A DNA stretch of 64,000 nt, taken from the NCBI GenBank assembly GCA_015062385.1, contig SUUT01000001.1:159388-223387 (forward strand). The letters run 5' to 3'. This document shows positions 60,998-64,000 of this stretch, in pieces (the stretch's first letter is position 1; each line of letters starts with the position of its first letter). Origin of the DNA: Alphaproteobacteria bacterium (GTDB lineage: Bacteria; Pseudomonadota; Alphaproteobacteria; CAAHEQ01; UBA3637). The position numbers and the translations under genes were made by a program. The notes below the pieces were generated by a model, which was not told the origin of the DNA, searched no databases, and saw only the letters and a program-made list of their open reading frames with translations.

Positions 60998-62194
60998 TTA
61001 AAAAACATAATAATTTTTACTATGGTCAATACCATATTCTTTTAATAGTTTCGGATAGTCGGCAAGTGCATTTTCCACTTCATCAATCATTCGTTTGGCT
61101 TTATTTTCAGAAACACCGGCCAAATGAGCAACCATAATCAAATCATCATTTAAAATATAACGACCTTTTCCATTAACCATAGCTGTTTGTTCCCCATTCA
61201 CACCACCGGAGGGTGTTAAATCAAATGCCGGAGTCATTTTCCAGCGATGGTCGGGCGTCATCATAAAAGCAAAATTTTTTGTGTGGTCATCTTTGTTTCC
61301 TGATTTAACATTAAAAATCATCAAACGAACCATTTTTTCAACTTCTCGCATATCGTGTGTAATATGGGCAGTTAATCGCATTAAATTTTCATAATCCAAT
61401 GTCGGAATACGATGAGAAGCATGTAACAAGCCACAGGCACTATGAATATGAATTTTATTTCGACCGTCTCTATCAAAACGGGCAACTCCAAAATGTCCAC
61501 TGCTTGTACGGGATGGAAACAAATGCGTATCCGGCATTTCAATACCTGCCTTTTTAGCCATCAGAGAATAAATATACTCTAATGCACCTAGATCTGGCGA
61601 ATCCGATTTTGAGGAAAATTTAATAATCCACGGATTAAAACCAGTCATTGCCATTCGTCCACTCATAATTGTTTTATAATCATCGGAAACCAAAGCAACG
61701 ATTTTAGGACGGGCACCGGCTGCTGACCCATTTAAACTGCGTAAATGCTCCAATAAATTAGAACTTTCTCCTTGTATGATTTCATCTGCCCCCTTTGATA
61801 ACGTATCCAAATGCAAAATATCTGCCCACTTGTCTTCATTTGATTGAGTCGGTTCATATTCCAATGCCCCCATAGCATGATTAGCGATTAAAGAAAGACG
61901 GTGTAAAGGCGTAATTGCATAATAAGATAGCCCTTGTTTTTGTAGATATCGATCTAATAACAAACAACCCCAACCATCAGGCAAGCTGTCATTAAATAAG
62001 CCGAACAATCCGTCAAAAGTACGTTCTCTATCAACAAATACACCTGATTTGAGCGGTAGCATAAACGGTGAAAGTTCAATACCTGTTTTTAAAAATTCCG
62101 GTGCATATTCAAAGAGTAATTGATCCCGTTGCTCCAATATGCCGACAAATTGCCGTTTTTGATAAGCATTTAAATAAACTTTTACTTGTATCAT
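60998..62194 (-). CDS. hipA: HipA-type kinase toxin
   Basis: HipA toxins phosphorylate a translation target (GltX in Escherichia coli) and induce dormancy. The 398 residues include the N-terminal subdomain (LPDGWGCLLLDR), the pocket KFSSKSDSPDLG, catalytic GNKDDHTKNFAFM and the following FDLTPSGG, all in place. It lies 11 bases after hipB in an operon. The presence of intact catalytic residues argues that it is active. Its target may differ from that of E. coli. Confidence 0.9.
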   Translation of the reverse strand: MIQVKVYLNAYQKRQFVGILEQRDQLLFEYAPEFLKTGIELSPFMLPLKSGVFVDRERTFDGLFGLFNDSLPDGWGCLLLDRYLQKQGLSYYAITPLHRLSLIANHAMGALEYEPTQSNEDKWADILHLDTLSKGADEIIQGESSNLLEHLRSLNGSAAGARPKIVALVSDDYKTIMSGRMAMTGFNPWIIKFSSKSDSPDLGALEYIYSLMAKKAGIEMPDTHLFPSRTSSGHFGVARFDRDGRNKIHIHSACGLLHASHRIPTLDYENLMRLTAHITHDMREVEKMVRLMIFNVKSGNKDDHTKNFAFMMTPDHRWKMTPAFDLTPSGGVNGEQTAMVNGKGRYILNDDLIMVAHLAGVSENKAKRMIDEVENALADYPKLLKEYGIDHSKNYYVF

Positions 62195-62205
62195 TGTTCC
62201 TCTGT

Positions 62206-62508
62206 TTATTTTAATAAGCCTCGTTGTCTGTTTTTGGATGCCGGTTTTGCTTGAAATAAAGATGAAACCTGTGTATTTTGAGCAAATACATCTTCAAAAT
62301 CCTTTAAACAGTTGAGTGAGAGAGCAATTTTAAGTAATGACTCCAAAGATATTTGTCCGGTGGATTCAAACCGCTTTAAAGATCCCAAACTAACACCGGA
62401 ACGACTGGCAATACCGCTTTGTGATAAATTTTGGCTTAATCTTTTTGTTTTGACCCGCAACGCCAATTCATACATAACCTCATTTGGTGTTTTTAACATA
62501 ATAGACAT
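62206..62508 (-). CDS. hipB: HipB-type antitoxin, XRE-family repressor
   Basis: A helix-turn-helix spans about residues 15-65 (RVKTKRLSQNLSQSGIASRSGVSLGSLKRFESTG), and the short C-terminal tail ends SKNRQRGLLK. ATG 62508 is chosen because AAAGGA lies seven bases upstream. It would repress its own promoter (62546-62574) and bind HipA. The operon order, antitoxin first, is the usual one. Confidence 0.88.
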   Translation of the reverse strand: MSIMLKTPNEVMYELALRVKTKRLSQNLSQSGIASRSGVSLGSLKRFESTGQISLESLLKIALSLNCLKDFEDVFAQNTQVSSLFQAKPASKNRQRGLLK

Positions 62509-62543
62509 TATTTTATCCTTTGCATGCAAAAAATTTGTATAAT

Positions 62544-62574
62544 AGATTATATATTATCTCTTATAAAAAGTCAA
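62544..62574 (-). promoter_or_regulatory. hipBA promoter with overlapping palindromic operator
   Basis: TTGACT (62574-62569), 17 bases, perfect TATAAT (62551-62546) on the minus strand. AGATTATATATTATCT (62544-62559) is a near-perfect 16-bp palindrome covering the -10, a likely HipB site. Confidence 0.7.
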
Positions 62575-62669
62575 GCAACAAAAGAATATCCGCATATTTA
62601 TTTCATTTTTTTTCAAAAAAGAAAAATACATAAGGAGGACAAACAAATAATAATCATTCAAAAAAGTCC

Positions 62670-62698
62670 TTGACTTTTAAACAAGTTTATGCTTTATA
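62670..62698 (+). promoter_or_regulatory. Promoter of pal
   Basis: TTGACT (62670-62675), 17 bases, TTTATA (62693-62698), with TTATAT one base on. About 75 bases of leader precede the ATG. Confidence 0.6.
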
Positions 62699-62772
62699 TA
62701 CATCCGAAAGATGGAGTGATAAAGTCCCCCCCTCTTAATACAATGAATTAACCACAAGAAAAGGAAAAAAAG

Positions 62773-63267
62773 ATGTTAAAAAAATTATTTGCAGTAATTT
62801 GTTCCGTTTCTTTATTGAGTGCTTGTGCCTCTCAAAAAGACGGTGCTGATTTATACGGAAATGGTAATGGCGGTTGGAATGATGATGTGAATATTGCTGA
62901 TTTGCAAGATACAGCAAACACAGAAAAATTCCGTGAAGAAACACCGGCAGTTGTTTACTTTAAATTAGACAGTTCTGATTTAACGGTTGAAGCTCGTGAA
63001 AATTTAGCTGCTCAAGCTAAATGGTTAGCTGAAAATCCACGTGTTTTAGTTGTCATTGAAGGTCGTTGTGACGAACGTGGTACACGTGAATACAACTTGG
63101 CATTAGGGGAACGTCGTGCTATGGCTGCTCGTAGCTATTTAATGGCACAAGGCGTTTCTGCCGATCGTATCCGTATTATTTCTTACGGTAAAGAAAAACC
63201 GGTTGTTTTGGGTTCAACAGAAGATGCTTGGTCTCAAAACCGGAGTGCAACAACAGTTGCTTACTAA
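62773..63267 (+). CDS. pal: Peptidoglycan-associated lipoprotein Pal
   Basis: Pal links the outer membrane to peptidoglycan as part of Tol-Pal. The signal KLFAVICSVSLLSAC gives lipobox LSA-Cys18. The OmpA-like domain (about residues 58-160) has VVYFKLDSSDLTVEARENL, VVIEGRCDERGTREYNLALGERRA and RIRIISYGKEKPV, all diagnostic. AAGGAAAAAAAG precedes the ATG. No tolB is adjacent, unlike the usual order. A strong terminator follows. Confidence 0.95.
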   Translation: MLKKLFAVICSVSLLSACASQKDGADLYGNGNGGWNDDVNIADLQDTANTEKFREETPAVVYFKLDSSDLTVEARENLAAQAKWLAENPRVLVVIEGRCDERGTREYNLALGERRAMAARSYLMAQGVSADRIRIISYGKEKPVVLGSTEDAWSQNRSATTVAY

Positions 63268-63287
63268 TTTTATGATTAGGTAAATGG

Positions 63288-63320
63288 GAACCTGTCAAAA
63301 CCTGACAGGTTCTTTTTTTT
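63288..63320 (+). terminator. Terminator of pal
   Basis: GAACCTGTCA and TGACAGGTTC form a perfect 10-bp stem with a five-base loop and an eight-T tail. Confidence 0.93.
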
Positions 63321-63408
63321 GTAAATAGACCACCACCGACTAAACCGGCGGATTTCTTTTTATATAATCTAAGCTGTCAAAACCGGTCTTGTCTTTTTTG
63401 TGTGAATA

Positions 63409-64000
63409 TCAACTTTCGCCACTTATTTTTTCCTCGGTTTCTTCCAAAATTTCATCCTCCAACAAAATACAATTTCCGTTTACCGGATCTTCAAAAGATA
63501 TTTCCGGCGGACATTCGCATGTGTTTGTAATCATATTAAATATTTTATTTGAATCAATACAAACACTACACGTTAACCCATCTTCATCTGTTGTTCTATC
63601 TGCCGGACAAGCCAAACACCGATTTTGTTGACTGCTCGGATAATATCCGGCATCACATTTAATACATTTACCATCTTTTGTAATTGTATTTTTCGGACAG
63701 GATTCGCAACCTGTACGAGTTGAATTAGGCACTTGACCCATAGGACAAGAAGCACAGCCCGTTGATGTCGGATAAGTAGTGGCGGAACAACAAATACCTG
63801 TTTTATCTCCACTGGCACATTCACAATCACTTGTTATGGTGACTCCTATCGTACATGCAGGCAAAGCAAGATCAAAAGGAACACAACCATATTTATAAGA
63901 ACAAACACCGTTTGATGTTTGATATGCCCGTCCGGATTTACCATCTGTCGCATTTGGATGACAAGATATTGGTGTTTTATCTAACCAAGTAGTATATTGA
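63409..64000 (-). CDS. Cys-rich repeat protein, N-terminus beyond the window
   Basis: The frame is open to the end of the window, so at least 196 residues are present and the start is missing. The visible part is a chain of CxxC-type units (GCESCPKN, CIKCDAGYY, CLACPADRT, CECPPEIS) like the tail of the protein at 4195-6459, ending in an acidic stretch (EDEILEETEEK). It probably belongs to the same pilin-like family, but its N-terminal signal cannot be seen. An in-frame TTG at 63864 is not taken as the start because the family-like sequence continues upstream. Confidence 0.7.
   Translation of the reverse strand, partial: QYTTWLDKTPISCHPNATDGKSGRAYQTSNGVCSYKYGCVPFDLALPACTIGVTITSDCECASGDKTGICCSATTYPTSTGCASCPMGQVPNSTRTGCESCPKNTITKDGKCIKCDAGYYPSSQQNRCLACPADRTTDEDGLTCSVCIDSNKIFNMITNTCECPPEISFEDPVNGNCILLEDEILEETEEKISGES

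Noticed and set aside
63325..63355. Hairpin CCACCG/CGGCGG after pal
   Set aside because: It has a mismatch, no clear T-run for either gene, and pal already has a strong terminator.

Overview
The window is an AT-rich bacterial chromosome segment that looks alphaproteobacterial. The evidence is the block rpiB-glyA-nrdR-nusB, secD-secF-yajC, a Pal lipoprotein and outer-membrane proteins, which together point to a Gram-negative envelope. No ribosomal RNA is present, so the lineage cannot be fixed more closely. Ankyrin, leucine-rich-like and EGF-like proteins and an autotransporter suggest a host-associated, probably gut, organism. Anaerobic life is supported by a glycyl radical enzyme with its radical-SAM activase. 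Recognisable sigma-70 promoters are mostly TTGAC(A/T), 17 bp, then TAAAAT/TATAAT/TACTTT.

Layout. 1-4150: a partial gene, a small acidic protein, an unknown two-gene operon and tRNA-His. 4195-6655: the first of four pilin-like Cys-rich surface proteins. 6683-7664: a leader peptide followed by an acetyltransferase. 7700-9640: an unknown membrane-protein operon. 9656-12866: nusB, nrdR, glyA and rpiB, with ruvX diverging. 13035-16642: a coiled-coil exported protein, a ZIP metal transporter and the second pilin-like protein. 16770-20764: secF, secD, yajC, dut and a small conserved-looking protein. 21004-29444: a repeat-protein region with an ankyrin operon, a leucine-rich-like protein, a decayed gene and a PcfJ-like/Cys-LRR-like protein with many internal repeats. 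29595-32443: a small tRNA-Asp-associated island carrying a RhuM-like/Doc pair, a truncated tyrosine recombinase and three copies of the tRNA 3' end. 32834-41103: a glycan-type operon with a galactofuranosyltransferase-like GT2, a ferredoxin/FrhB-pyruvyltransferase fusion, a radical-SAM activase, a glycyl radical enzyme and an acyltransferase. 42130-46266: an ABC exporter, then an operon of leader peptide, GNAT, AstE-like deacylase and Nudix hydrolase with an attenuator architecture. 46340-48232: the third pilin-like protein. 48304-53034: hydrolase, methyltransferase, Hsp20 and an MsbA-like exporter. 53312-57652: an autotransporter. 57860-60979: the lipoprotein protease / inactive transglutaminase-7TM / glutamate-ligase-like triad. 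60998-62574: hipBA. 62670-63320: pal. 63409-64000: the start-truncated fourth Cys-rich protein.

Three features stand out as possibly undescribed. (1) Three pilin-like Cys-rich genes are each preceded by a near-identical block of exactly 157 bp, and two of them share a 757-bp 5' end but have unrelated EGF-like tails. (2) Two paralogous GNAT genes each follow a short leader ORF; the one at 43847-44065 has all four pairing elements of a transcription attenuator. (3) A glycyl radical enzyme with an unusual Trp-Gly-Trp radical motif sits in a surface-glycan operon.
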